From Paracoccaceae bacterium (GTDB lineage Bacteria > Pseudomonadota > Alphaproteobacteria > Rhodobacterales > Rhodobacteraceae), in the NCBI GenBank assembly GCA_006226775.1, contig SBGD01000062.1, forward strand, positions 1 to 64,000: DNA of 64,000 nt, written 5' to 3'. Positions 15,728-24,573 of this stretch are shown piece after piece; position 1 is the stretch's first letter; each line of letters opens with the position of its first letter. A model generated the notes under the pieces. That model saw only the letters and a list, made by a program, of their open reading frames with translations. It was not told where the DNA came from and did no database searches. Made by a program: the position numbers and the translations under genes.

Positions 15728-16900
15728 ATGACACAGGAAGACGAGAGGCCGAGGCGCCTTGATCCGCCCCATGACCCGTCGCGGCGCGACAGCCCGGGCC
15801 GGGTGATTTCCGGCCGCGTGCCCACCGCAACGGTGTTCTGCCAGGGCAATTTCGGCAAGCTCGACGGCAAGACCGCGAATGGCCTTGTCCGGCATTCCCA
15901 GGCCTACCGCATCCTGTCGGTGATCGACGGCGCCCTGGCCGGGCGCGACAGCGGCGAGGTGCTCGATGGCATCGGCAACGGCATCCCGGTGCTGGGCGAC
16001 CTCGACGCGGCACTCGCGCATCAGGCCGAGATGCCGGACACGCTGATCTACGGCATGGCGCCCTGCGACGGCAAGCTGTCGCCGGCCGACCGCACGGTGG
16101 TGCTGGCGGCGATTGCCCGCGGCATGAACATCGTCAGCGGGCTGCACGAATATCTTGACGACGACCCCGGGATCTCGGCCGCCGCCCGCGCCCGGGGCGT
16201 GACCATCCGCGACATCCGCAAGCCGCGCGCCAGCAAGGACATGCGCCTGTTCGACGGCAGCGTCGCAGAGGTGAAAGCGATCCGCATTGCCGTGCTGGGC
16301 ACCGATTGCGCGATCGGCAAGCGCACCACCGCCACCATCCTGGCGCGGGCGCTGAATGCCGAAGGCATCCGCACCGTGCTGGTCGGCACCGGCCAGACCG
16401 GCCTCATGCAGGGCGCGAAATACGGCATTGCCATGGACGCGGTGCCGCCGCAGTTCTGCTGTGGCGAACTGGAGCGCGTGATCGTCGCCGCCGCCGAGGG
16501 CGAGGCGCCCGATGTGATCCTGATCGAAGGCCAGGGCGCGCTCAGCCATCCGGCCTTTTGCACCTCGGCCTTCATCCTGCGCGGCAGCCAGCCCCATGCG
16601 GTCATCCTGCAGCACGCCCCCGGGCGGGCGCATCGCTGCGACTTTCCCGCCATGCCGATGCCGGTGCCGCAAACCGAGATCGCGCTGATCGAGGCCTTCG
16701 CCGACACCCGGGTGATCGGGGTCACGATCAACCACGAGGACATGACCCCCGCCGAGGTCGACACCGCCATCACCGATCATGCCCGGGCGCTGGGCCTGCC
16801 GGTGACCGACGCGCTGCTCTTGCCGGAAGAGATCCTGGCGGAGATGGTGCTCTCGGCCTTCCCGCAGTTGCGCCCGATGCGGGTCGTGGCCGCGCAGTGA
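15728..16900 (+). CDS. DUF1611 family P-loop protein (DgcN-like)
   Basis: About 390 residues. An N-terminal Rossmann-like region (~32-185) precedes a P-loop domain whose GTDCAIGKRTT motif lies at residues 191-201. LVGTGQTGLMQGAKYGIAMD and LIEGQGALSHP follow. Family members include DgcN, reported as a D-glutamate N-acyltransferase-type enzyme in marine bacteria; others are unassigned. AAAGGA lies six bases before the ATG at 15728, favouring this internal start over the in-frame fusion upstream. The GTGA overlap with a racemase-family gene supports a role in D-amino-acid or related peptide metabolism. Confidence 0.8.
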   Translation: MTQEDERPRRLDPPHDPSRRDSPGRVISGRVPTATVFCQGNFGKLDGKTANGLVRHSQAYRILSVIDGALAGRDSGEVLDGIGNGIPVLGDLDAALAHQAEMPDTLIYGMAPCDGKLSPADRTVVLAAIARGMNIVSGLHEYLDDDPGISAAARARGVTIRDIRKPRASKDMRLFDGSVAEVKAIRIAVLGTDCAIGKRTTATILARALNAEGIRTVLVGTGQTGLMQGAKYGIAMDAVPPQFCCGELERVIVAAAEGEAPDVILIEGQGALSHPAFCTSAFILRGSQPHAVILQHAPGRAHRCDFPAMPMPVPQTEIALIEAFADTRVIGVTINHEDMTPAEVDTAITDHARALGLPVTDALLLPEEILAEMVLSAFPQLRPMRVVAAQ

Positions 16901-18048
16901 GCGCACCGCGCATCGAGATCGACCTGGGCAAGATCCGGCGCAACACCCGGTGCCTGGTCGATCGGCTGGCGGGCCAGGGGATTGCGGTCGCCGGCGTGAC
17001 CAAGGCGGTCTGCGGCGATCCGCAGGTCGCGCAAGCGATGCTCGACGGCGGCGCGTCGTCGCTGGCCGATGCGCGGGTTTCCAACGTCGCGCGGCTGCGC
17101 GGCGCCGGGATCGATTGCCCGATCACCCTGATCCGCTCGCCGATGCTGAGCGAGGCGGGCCGCGTGGTGACGACCTGCGCGGCCAGCTACAACACCGGGC
17201 TGGACCTGATCGCCGCGCTTTGTGCTGCCGCGCGCCGCGCCGGCACGGTGCATGACATCATCCTGATGGTCGAGATGGGCGACCGGCGCGACGGCATCCT
17301 GCCGCAGGATGCGGTGGGCCTCGCCCGGGCGGTCGCCGTGATGCCCGGGGTCGCGCTCCGCGGCATCGGCGCCAATTTCGCCTGCCTGGGCAACCTGCCG
17401 CCGGATGCCGGCGCCATGGCGCGGCTTTCCGACCTCGCCACCGAGATCGAGGGCACCTGCGGGCCGGTCCTGGAAAGGGTTTCGGGCGGCGGGTCTGCGA
17501 CCCTGCCCTGGGCGCTGGGCCCCGGCCCCAGGGGGCGCATCAACGAGTTGCGACTGGGCGAGGCGATCCTGCTGGGCACCGACCCGGTCTCGGGCAAGCC
17601 GATCGAGGGGCTGCACACCGATGCCTTCACGCTGGTGGCCGAGGTCATCGAGACCGGCCCCCGGACCGCCGCACCGCTGCAGCTTGTCGCCCCCGCGCAG
17701 GGGGCCTTGCGCCTCGTGCGCGACCGGCCCGGCGCGCGCGTGATCCTGGCGCTGGGCGGGCAGGACACGAACGTGCGCGGCCTGCGCTGTCCCGCGCAGG
17801 GCGTCTTCATCGGCGCCACCAGCGATCACGCGGTGCTGGAAACGCCGGGGACCGCGCTGCGGGTCGGGGACGAGATCAGGTGCCAGGTGAATTACGACGC
17901 GCTCATGCGGGTGATGAACGCGCGCGACGTGGCCCGCGCCCATATCCGCGCGCCCGCCCTGGCCGCCGATCCGCCCGGAGGCGCGACGCTTTCGCTGGTC
18001 TCGCGCTGGGCCGGGCCGCAGGGCGCGAAAGCGCGGTCAAATCCGTGA
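16897..18048 (+). CDS. Alanine/ornithine racemase family PLP enzyme
   Basis: A 383-residue fold-type III PLP enzyme. The start SAPRIEIDLGKIRRNTRCLV and the lysine in GVTKAVCGDPQVA match the N-terminal barrel of the ornithine racemase/YhfX-like branch of alanine racemases. VSGGGSATLPW and RLGEAILLGTDP are further family marks. GTG start at 16897 overlaps the DUF1611 stop. Together they form a two-gene unit: one enzyme to interconvert L and D amino acids (or a related amino compound), one ATP- or acyl-dependent partner. Exact substrate unknown. Confidence 0.85.
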   Translation: MSAPRIEIDLGKIRRNTRCLVDRLAGQGIAVAGVTKAVCGDPQVAQAMLDGGASSLADARVSNVARLRGAGIDCPITLIRSPMLSEAGRVVTTCAASYNTGLDLIAALCAAARRAGTVHDIILMVEMGDRRDGILPQDAVGLARAVAVMPGVALRGIGANFACLGNLPPDAGAMARLSDLATEIEGTCGPVLERVSGGGSATLPWALGPGPRGRINELRLGEAILLGTDPVSGKPIEGLHTDAFTLVAEVIETGPRTAAPLQLVAPAQGALRLVRDRPGARVILALGGQDTNVRGLRCPAQGVFIGATSDHAVLETPGTALRVGDEIRCQVNYDALMRVMNARDVARAHIRAPALAADPPGGATLSLVSRWAGPQGAKARSNP

Positions 18049-18323
18049 CCCATGGTAAAGCGGGCCGGGAGTACCTATATTAGCATCAGCGTCGAAAGCC
18101 GGCGCGAATTTCAAGCTGCGCGAAGCCATTGCAGGCTCTCAAGAGAGACATCTTCTCTTTTCACCGATCCGCCCGCGGCGCGGGCGACCCTGCGGGGACC
18201 GCACGGACCGACGCCATATTTCGGCTGACCGGTCCTGGCGGCCCGCACCCGAGACATGCCGTTTGCACCCCTTCGCGAGAAGGGGCGCCGGACCCAATGC
18301 GACCATCAAGGAGGACCACGCCA

Positions 18324-18812
18324 ATGGAAGAAACCATCACCAGAACCGTTGCCGTCTTCTCCCGGCCGTTCATCGTTCCGGGACATGGCGAGCCGCTCCC
18401 GGCGGGAGATTACGATGTCGAAACCGAGTTGCTGACACCGCCCGACCCGCAGCACCCCGAGGCCTGGAAGGCCTCGGTGCAGGTGACGCTGCGCCCGCGC
18501 ACCGCGCTTCCCGGCCTCTCGGCCCCGCTGACCGTGTCGCTGGCCGATCTCGACGCGGCGCGCGCCCGCGACAAGCTGACCGGGCGGAGCCTGCCCGATG
18601 TCTTTGTCGAGGAAATGCTGGCCGATCCGATGGTGCGGCTGGTGATGCAGGCCGACGGCGTCTCGGAGGCGCAATTGCGGCACCTCTACGCAGGCCTCAC
18701 CACCTCGCGCGCCGACCTGGAGGCGCCGGGCGCGGGCCTCGAGGTGCCCGACGCCATGCTGGCGCCGGCGGCTACCGGGCACAGCCCCCTGGAAGCGGAG
18801 GCCCTGTCATGA
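18324..18812 (+). CDS. Hypothetical protein with PAGDYDV motif (paralogue of 14552-14866)
   Basis: A 162-residue protein. Residues ~8-60 (VAVFSRPFIVPGHGEPLPAG then DYDVETELL) match the domain of the gene at 14552. The C-terminal half is helical (LPDVFVEEMLADPMVRLVMQ, then ADGVSEAQLRHLYAGL). AAGGAGG lies about eight bases before the ATG at 18324, with a 275-base upstream gap that may hold its promoter (TATATT near 18076). Function unknown. Overlaps the next gene as ATGA. Confidence 0.7.
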   Translation: MEETITRTVAVFSRPFIVPGHGEPLPAGDYDVETELLTPPDPQHPEAWKASVQVTLRPRTALPGLSAPLTVSLADLDAARARDKLTGRSLPDVFVEEMLADPMVRLVMQADGVSEAQLRHLYAGLTTSRADLEAPGAGLEVPDAMLAPAATGHSPLEAEALS

Positions 18813-19015
18813 CCGCCAGGAGCCTCTCGGAGGCCAATCTCCCGCTTTTCGCCCCCAAGCGCGCGCTGGGCGATGTCCCGCGCGAACGGCGCTGCCTGCG
18901 CTGCAGCACCTCTTTCCCGAGCGAGGGGTTCGGCGAACGGATCTGTCGCAAGTGCAAGGGCCTGAAAGCCTGGCGCAACGCGGTGCCCGACCGCTCGGCC
19001 GCTTCGCGCCGCTGA
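18809..19015 (+). CDS. Small zinc-ribbon-like protein (68 aa)
   Basis: Two CxxC pairs, RCLRCSTSF (residues ~28-36) and RICRKCKGLKAW (~44-56), form a probable zinc ribbon. The rest is basic. The protein is coupled by ATGA overlap to the PAGDYDV protein. Two-CxxC proteins of this size often bind nucleic acids or act as regulators, but nothing here fixes the role. Confidence 0.7.
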   Translation: MTARSLSEANLPLFAPKRALGDVPRERRCLRCSTSFPSEGFGERICRKCKGLKAWRNAVPDRSAASRR

Positions 19016-19206
19016 TCGGCGCCGCCCGATCCGGTCAGGCGTGGCGCGCGCTTCGCCAGCCGGATCACCGCGCGCCGCATCGCCTCGACCCGGGCGCAGC
19101 TGAAGATAGTCGAGCGCGCGCGCTGCGCCGGATCGGCGCTGCTGGGCACCGTGCCTTTCTTCGTCCTGTCGATTGCCCTGGCGGTCCGGGCGCTGGCCCG
19201 GCCGCC

Positions 19207-20292
19207 TCACTCGCCGCGCATTTGCGCCTGGGCGGTCAGTTCGGCGCCGGGTGAGGGCCGCGCGGGGTTGCAGGGCGCGGCGCCGCTATCCAGAGCGGCG
19301 CCGGTCTGCGCCGCGTGATACCACCAGCGATACTGCCCCGGCTCAAGCGACAGGCGCAGCAGGCCCGTGGTGCGGAAGATCGCCTTTTCGGTGGTGGCCA
19401 AGGTCGGGCGCAGCTTCGACATCCGCCCGCCGGACCCGACGATGAAAGACCGGGTGCCGGTCCTCGCATCGATCCGCCCCGCGGCGTCCAGCGGCGCGGT
19501 CCGCTCGTAGAAATGGTTGTGGCCATTGAGCACGGCGGTCGCGCCATTGCGCTGAAGCTGGCGGAAGAGGGCGCCCGCCGCTTCGCTGTCGCCCCGGTGT
19601 TGCAGCGACTGCGCGGGCTTGTGAAAGACCGCCAGCACGCATTTGTCGGGCGCCGCGTCGAGGCGGTCTTGCAACCAGCGGCCCTGGTCCGAGCCCGGCC
19701 CGGCCGCGATTTCGCTGTTCAGCGACAGGATCAGCCAGTCGGCGGTCTCGACCGCGTAATAGCCGCGCCGCTCCGGCCCGGCCCGCGCGCCCCAGTAGTC
19801 GTAGTACCCGAAGGCGCCGGGGGTCGCGTATTCGTGGTTGCCCGGGGTCGGCAGGGTCCGTGGGCTGAGCCCGCGCCAGATCGGATCGAAGCAGTCGGCG
19901 AATTCCGCCGGCGTGCCGGAATTGTAGACCAGGTCGCCCAGCGCCAGGATCGGCGCCTCGGGCCAGGCCTCGGCCAGTCGGGCGGTCTTCGTGGCTGCCA
20001 CCTCCGAAAGATCGAAGGCCGATGGCCAACCGAGCACATGTGCCACGGTCGGAAACACCCGGGGCAGGCCGGGGCGCATCGGGCAATCGGCGATATCGCC
20101 TGCCGCCAGAAGGGTGAGGCTGCGGGCTTCCGGGTCGATCACCGCCGCGGGGGCGGCGAACCCGGTGGCCGGCGCCGTGCCGGTCGCCTGCCGCAGGGTC
20201 GAGACCGCGTAGGGCAGGTATTGCGCTTCGAGGGCCGCCACGGCGCAGGTGAGGGCAAGCAGGAAACCCGCGACCTTGAGCAGGGCGGTCAT
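19207..20292 (-). CDS. Exported metallophosphoesterase
   Basis: A 361-residue calcineurin-like phosphoesterase with an N-terminal hydrophobic leader (LLKVAGFLLALTCAVAAL). Metal-binding blocks appear in order: AAGDIADCP (~residues 63-71), LGDLVYNSG (~116-124), PGNHEYA (~149-155), FHKPAQS (~222) and NGHNHFYER (~258-266). This is the purple-acid-phosphatase/PhoD-like type that hydrolyses phosphate esters in the periplasm. C-terminal residues after ~300 form the usual beta-rich end. It stands alone; the two-component genes upstream are separated by ~240 bases. Confidence 0.85.
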   Translation of the reverse strand: MTALLKVAGFLLALTCAVAALEAQYLPYAVSTLRQATGTAPATGFAAPAAVIDPEARSLTLLAAGDIADCPMRPGLPRVFPTVAHVLGWPSAFDLSEVAATKTARLAEAWPEAPILALGDLVYNSGTPAEFADCFDPIWRGLSPRTLPTPGNHEYATPGAFGYYDYWGARAGPERRGYYAVETADWLILSLNSEIAAGPGSDQGRWLQDRLDAAPDKCVLAVFHKPAQSLQHRGDSEAAGALFRQLQRNGATAVLNGHNHFYERTAPLDAAGRIDARTGTRSFIVGSGGRMSKLRPTLATTEKAIFRTTGLLRLSLEPGQYRWWYHAAQTGAALDSGAAPCNPARPSPGAELTAQAQMRGE

Positions 20293-20530
20293 GCCGCGGG
20301 CCTCGGCGGGGCGTCAGGGACGCGGGGTCGTTCGGGAATTGACGGCATGACAAGCCTCCGCTCTGCGCGACCGAAAAGGTTCGGTGCCCTTCGATAGCCA
20401 TCGCAGGTGAGAGGAAGATGAGACGCGCGCCCTTGCGCCGGGCGACAGGGGCGCCGGGCGTCTCAGGACGGCGAAAAACTGCCGGTGGGCCGGGTAATGC
20501 GCGTTGCGTGACGGCGCGCGTCAGCGGGGA

Positions 20531-21904
20531 TCAGGCGGGAAGGGTGAGGGTGACCTCTGCGCCGCCGCCGGGGCGGTTGGCCGCCACGACCGTGCCGCCA
20601 TGGGCCTCGGCCACGCCCTTGACGATGGCCAGGCCCAGCCCGGCGCCGCCGCGCTGCCGCGTCCGGGCGGCATCGGCGCGGGTGAAGGCCTCGAAGGCCG
20701 CGTCGATGAAACCGGGCGGAAAGCCCGGGCCCTCGTCGCGGACGCAAAGCCGCAGCTGCCCGTCGCCGCGCGTCAGCGCCACCGTGACCGTGCCCCGCGG
20801 CGGGCTGTGGTGGATGGCGTTTTCCAGCAGGTTGCCCAGCGCCTGGCGCAGCCGGAGCCGGTCAACCTCGGCCTCCACCCCCGGCGGCGCCTCGGCCCGC
20901 AGGGTGACCGCCTTCTGCCGGGCCAGCGTGCCAAGCGCCGCCACGGTCTCGGAGACCAGGTCCGAGACATCGGCGCGCGCGCGGTGGACCTCGAGGATGC
21001 CCCGGTTCGACCGCGACAGCACCAGCAGATCCTCGGCCAGCCGGTTGAGATCCTGCGAGACCTTGGCGGCATTCTCCAGCGAGGCGCGCAATTCCTCGGG
21101 CGTGCGCGCGCGGCGCAGCGCCAGTTCGGTCTCGATGCTCAGGATGGCCAGCGGGGTGCGCAGCTCGTGGCTGGCGTCATCCAGAATGCGCCGCTCCTTT
21201 TCGCGCGCCTCCTCCAGCCGCGCCAGCAGGCCGTTGAGCGTCTCGGCCAGCCGGGCGATCTCGTCGCGGGTCCGCGGCACCGGCAGGCGCAGGTCGGGGC
21301 TGCTGTCGGACAGGCGCGCCGCCCCCTGCCGCAACTGCTCCACCGGGCGCAGCGAGGCGGCCGAGAGCACCCAGGCCAGCGCCGAGGTCACCAGCAGCAG
21401 GATCGGCCCGCCGGTCAGCAGCAGCCTGCGCAGGGCCGCCAGATCCCGGTCGCGCTGGGCCAGCGCCTGGCCGATGACGATCCAGCCGCCATCCGCGGCC
21501 TCCAGCGCATAGAGCCGGACCAGCCCGGTCTCGTCCGACCCGGCCCAGGCGGCGCGCGTCTCGATCACCCGGTCCTGCGGCACCCGGGGCCAGTCGGCCA
21601 ATCGGATGCGCAGCGTTTCCGCACCGGGGCTTGCGTCCAGCAGCGTCCCGTCCGGCGCGAAGGCAAAGCCGAAGAGCGCGCGCTGCGCCGCATCGGGCAT
21701 CTCGGCGAGATCGTCGGTCTCGCCCTCCTCGTAGTCGTCCATGTTGTCGAGCGCGAGGGCGACCAGCCCGGCGTCGATCTGCCGGGTGATCTGCTGCTTG
21801 AAGCCCGAGTGGATCAGCACCCCGCCGATGGCAATCACCACCGCCAGAAGGCAGGTGAACGCCAGGGTGAGGCGGGTCTTAACCGGAGCCAGGAGGTGCA
21901 TCAT
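20531..21904 (-). CDS. Two-component sensor histidine kinase
   Basis: A 457-residue membrane kinase: membrane helix at ~12-33, a periplasmic sensor of ~120 residues rich in acidic residues (DNMDDYEEGETDD), a second helix at ~162-183 and a HAMP-like linker. A HisKA domain with His246 (DDASHELRTPL) is followed by an HATPase domain with NLLENAIHH, DEGPGFP and GGAGLGLAIV. The ATGATG start at 21904 overlaps the regulator stop by about 25 bases, so translation is coupled. The acidic sensor suggests a cation or metal signal, but this is a guess. Confidence 0.92.
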   Translation of the reverse strand: MMHLLAPVKTRLTLAFTCLLAVVIAIGGVLIHSGFKQQITRQIDAGLVALALDNMDDYEEGETDDLAEMPDAAQRALFGFAFAPDGTLLDASPGAETLRIRLADWPRVPQDRVIETRAAWAGSDETGLVRLYALEAADGGWIVIGQALAQRDRDLAALRRLLLTGGPILLLVTSALAWVLSAASLRPVEQLRQGAARLSDSSPDLRLPVPRTRDEIARLAETLNGLLARLEEAREKERRILDDASHELRTPLAILSIETELALRRARTPEELRASLENAAKVSQDLNRLAEDLLVLSRSNRGILEVHRARADVSDLVSETVAALGTLARQKAVTLRAEAPPGVEAEVDRLRLRQALGNLLENAIHHSPPRGTVTVALTRGDGQLRLCVRDEGPGFPPGFIDAAFEAFTRADAARTRQRGGAGLGLAIVKGVAEAHGGTVVAANRPGGGAEVTLTLPA

Positions 21905-22568
21905 CGCGCAGACGATAGCCGAAACCGCGCAGGGTTTCGATATGCGCCCGTCCGAAGGGCCGGTCGATCTTTTTGCGCAGGTAGCGGATATAGACATCCA
22001 CCACGTTGGAATCGCCGTCATAGGCCTGGTCCCAGACATGATCGCGCAGCCGGGTGCGGCTCATGACCTCGCCGGCATGGGTCATCAGGTATTCCAGCAG
22101 CTTGTATTCCAGCGAGGTCAGCGCAACCTCTGTGCCGCAGACCGTCACCCGGCAGGCCACCGGATCGAGGGCGATCCCGCCGACCGTCAGCACTGTCGGC
22201 CGCGCGCCCCTGCCGCGGCGCAGCACGGCGCGGATGCGCGCCAGCAGCTCGTCGAAGGAAAACGGTTTGGTCAGGTAGTCGTCCGCCCCGGCATCCAGCC
22301 CGCGCACCCGGTCGGCCACCGCATCGCGGGCGGTCAGCATGATCACCGGCGCCCAGCGCCCCGCCGCGCGCATCCGGTGACAGACCTCGAACCCGGTGCC
22401 ATCGGGCAGCATCACGTCCAGCAGCACCACGTCGTAGAGCGCTTCGCAGGCCATGAACTCGGCATCCTCGGCGGTCTGCGCCAGGTCGACGACAAACCCC
22501 TCTTCGCGCAGGCCCCGGCACAGCAGGTCGGCCAGCTTGGGGTCGTCCTCGGCGATCAGGATACGCAA
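21879..22568 (-). CDS. OmpR-type response regulator
   Basis: A 229-residue regulator: receiver domain with Asp8/Asp9, phosphoacceptor Asp51 (LLDVMLPDG) and Lys101 (TKPF), then a winged-helix DNA-binding domain ending VDVYIRYLRKKIDRPFG...TLRGFGYRL. The start is a TTG at 22568: AAGGAG sits seven bases before it and the protein then begins exactly at RILIAEDDP. Longer frames add an unconserved leader. It pairs with the downstream kinase and is divergent from xsc, with which it shares a ~220-base intergenic region. Confidence 0.92.
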   Translation of the reverse strand: MRILIAEDDPKLADLLCRGLREEGFVVDLAQTAEDAEFMACEALYDVVLLDVMLPDGTGFEVCHRMRAAGRWAPVIMLTARDAVADRVRGLDAGADDYLTKPFSFDELLARIRAVLRRGRGARPTVLTVGGIALDPVACRVTVCGTEVALTSLEYKLLEYLMTHAGEVMSRTRLRDHVWDQAYDGDSNVVDVYIRYLRKKIDRPFGRAHIETLRGFGYRLRDDAPPGSG

Positions 22569-22699
22569 GGCGGGCTCCTTTCTGGCAGGCTCGGGCGCGG
22601 GGCGCGTGCAGGCTGCCAGATCCGCGGCGGCAAGTCCAAGGGCGAAATGCGGGGCGCTGCGGGCGCGAAGGCCCGTCTGGCGCCATCTACTGCAAGGAT

Positions 22700-22709
22700 C
22701 TGGCCCTAA
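22700..22709 (+). promoter_or_regulatory. TauR-like repeat upstream of xsc
   Basis: CTGGCCCTAA differs from the TauR repeat CTGGACYTAA (recalled from Rhodobacter capsulatus) at one position. A weaker copy, CTGGCGCCAT, begins 23 bases before it at 22677. The main copy ends 82 bases before the xsc start, in the orientation of xsc transcription. The same near-consensus variant recurs before tpa. Confidence 0.5.
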
Positions 22710-22791
22710 GCCCGCCGCCGGGAGTAAGAATAAGAACCAGAGCAAGCGCTCGCCCGGATCCCCGGCGGGCCCGCCAGCCAGGAGGTGTCAA

Positions 22792-24567
22792 ATGAAGATG
22801 ACCACGGAAGAAGCCTTTGTGAAGGTTCTGCAGATGCACGGCATCGACCATGCCTTCGGCATCATCGGCTCGGCCATGATGCCGATCTCGGATCTCTTTC
22901 CCGCCGCGGGCATCCGCTTCTTCGACTGCGCGCATGAGGGCAATGCCGGCATGATGGCCGATGGCTTCACCCGCGCCTCGGGGCGGATGTCGATGATGGT
23001 GGCCCAGAACGGCCCCGGCATCACCAATTTCGTCACCCCGGTCAAGACCGCCTACTGGAACCACACGCCGCTTTTGCTGGTCACGCCGCAGGCGGCCAAC
23101 AAGACCATCGGCCAGGGCGGCTTCCAGGAGGTCGAGCAGATGAAGCTGTTCGAGGACATGGTGGCCTACCAGGAGGAGGTCCGCGATCCCTCGCGCATGG
23201 CGGAAGTGCTCAACCGGGTGATCCTTCAGGCCAAACGCGCCTCGGCGCCCGCGCAGATCAACGTGCCGCGGGATTTCTGGACCCAGGTGGTGGATATCGA
23301 GCTTCCGGCCATCGTCGAGTTCGAGCGCCCCGCGGGCGGCGAGGCGGCGCTGGCCGAGGCTGCGCGGCTGCTGTCGCAGGCGGAATTCCCGGTGATCCTC
23401 AATGGCGCAGGCGTGGTGATCGGCGGTGCGATCGCCGACACCATCGCGCTGGCCGAGCGGCTGGATGCGCCGGTCTGCTGCGGCTACCAGCACAACGACG
23501 CCTTCCCCGGCTCGCACCCGCTGTCGGTGGGGCCCCTGGGCTACAACGGCTCGAAAGCGGCGATGGAGTTGATTGCGAAGGCCGACGTGGTGCTGGCGCT
23601 GGGCACCCGGCTCAATCCGTTCTCGACCCTGCCGGGCTATGGCATCGACTACTGGCCCGCCAAGGCAAAGGTCATTCAAGTGGACATCAACCCCGACCGC
23701 ATCGGCCTGACCAAGCCGGTGAGCGTCGGCATCGTCGGCGACGCCAGGAAGGTGGCGCAAAGCCTGCTGGCGCAGCTTTCCGACGAGGCCGGCGACACGG
23801 GCCGCGCCGAGCGCAAGGCCCTGATCGCCACTACCAAGTCGACCTGGGCGCAGGAACTGACCTCGATGGATCACGAGGAGGACGACCCCGGCACCACCTG
23901 GAACGAACGCGCCCGGACCCGCGAGCCGGAAAAGATGTCGCCGCGCATGGCCTGGCGGGCGATCCAAACGGCGCTGCCGAAAGAGGCGATCATCAGTTCC
24001 GACATCGGCAACAACTGCGCCATCGGCAATGCCTATCCGACGTTTGAATCGGGGCGCAAATACCTCGCCCCCGGCCTGTTCGGTCCCTGCGGTTATGGCT
24101 TTCCCGCCATCCTCGGCGCCAAGATCGCCTGTCCCGATACGCCGGTGGTGGGCTTTGCCGGCGACGGCGCCTTCGGCATCTCGATGAACGAGATGGTCTC
24201 GGTCAAGCGCGACGGCTGGCCCGCGATCACCATGGTGATCTTCCGCAATTACCAATGGGGCGCCGAGAAGCGCAACACGACGCTCTGGTTCGATGACAAT
24301 TTCGTCGGCACCGAGTTGTCGCAGGAGGTCAGCTATGCCGGCATCGCCCGCGCCTGCGGCATCGAAGGTGTCGCGGTGCAGGGCATGACGGAACTGACCG
24401 AGGCGCTGGACGCGGCGATCAAGGCGCAGATGTCTGACGGCAAGACCACCTTCCTCGAGGTCATGCTGAACCAGGAATTGGGCGAGCCCTTCCGCCGCGA
24501 CGCGATGAAAAAGCCGGTCTCGGTGGCGGGGATCAGCCGCGACGACATGCGGGCGCAGGGCGGATAG
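22792..24567 (+). CDS. xsc: Sulfoacetaldehyde acetyltransferase
   Basis: A 591-residue thiamine-diphosphate enzyme converting sulfoacetaldehyde and phosphate to acetyl phosphate and sulfite, the desulfonating step of taurine breakdown. Seen: the N-terminal ThDP domain with FFDCAHEGNAGMMADGFTRA including the catalytic-region Glu, a central domain (~190-340), and a C-terminal domain with the ThDP/Mg motif GDGAFGISMNE...IFRNYQWG. The ending KKPVSVAGISRDDMRAQ is typical of Xsc. GGAGG lies seven bases before the ATG. Pta lies tail-to-tail 6 bases downstream, and tpa, tauR and tauABC are nearby. Confidence 0.95.
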   Translation: MKMTTEEAFVKVLQMHGIDHAFGIIGSAMMPISDLFPAAGIRFFDCAHEGNAGMMADGFTRASGRMSMMVAQNGPGITNFVTPVKTAYWNHTPLLLVTPQAANKTIGQGGFQEVEQMKLFEDMVAYQEEVRDPSRMAEVLNRVILQAKRASAPAQINVPRDFWTQVVDIELPAIVEFERPAGGEAALAEAARLLSQAEFPVILNGAGVVIGGAIADTIALAERLDAPVCCGYQHNDAFPGSHPLSVGPLGYNGSKAAMELIAKADVVLALGTRLNPFSTLPGYGIDYWPAKAKVIQVDINPDRIGLTKPVSVGIVGDARKVAQSLLAQLSDEAGDTGRAERKALIATTKSTWAQELTSMDHEEDDPGTTWNERARTREPEKMSPRMAWRAIQTALPKEAIISSDIGNNCAIGNAYPTFESGRKYLAPGLFGPCGYGFPAILGAKIACPDTPVVGFAGDGAFGISMNEMVSVKRDGWPAITMVIFRNYQWGAEKRNTTLWFDDNFVGTELSQEVSYAGIARACGIEGVAVQGMTELTEALDAAIKAQMSDGKTTFLEVMLNQELGEPFRRDAMKKPVSVAGISRDDMRAQGG

Positions 24568-24573
24568 GACGGC

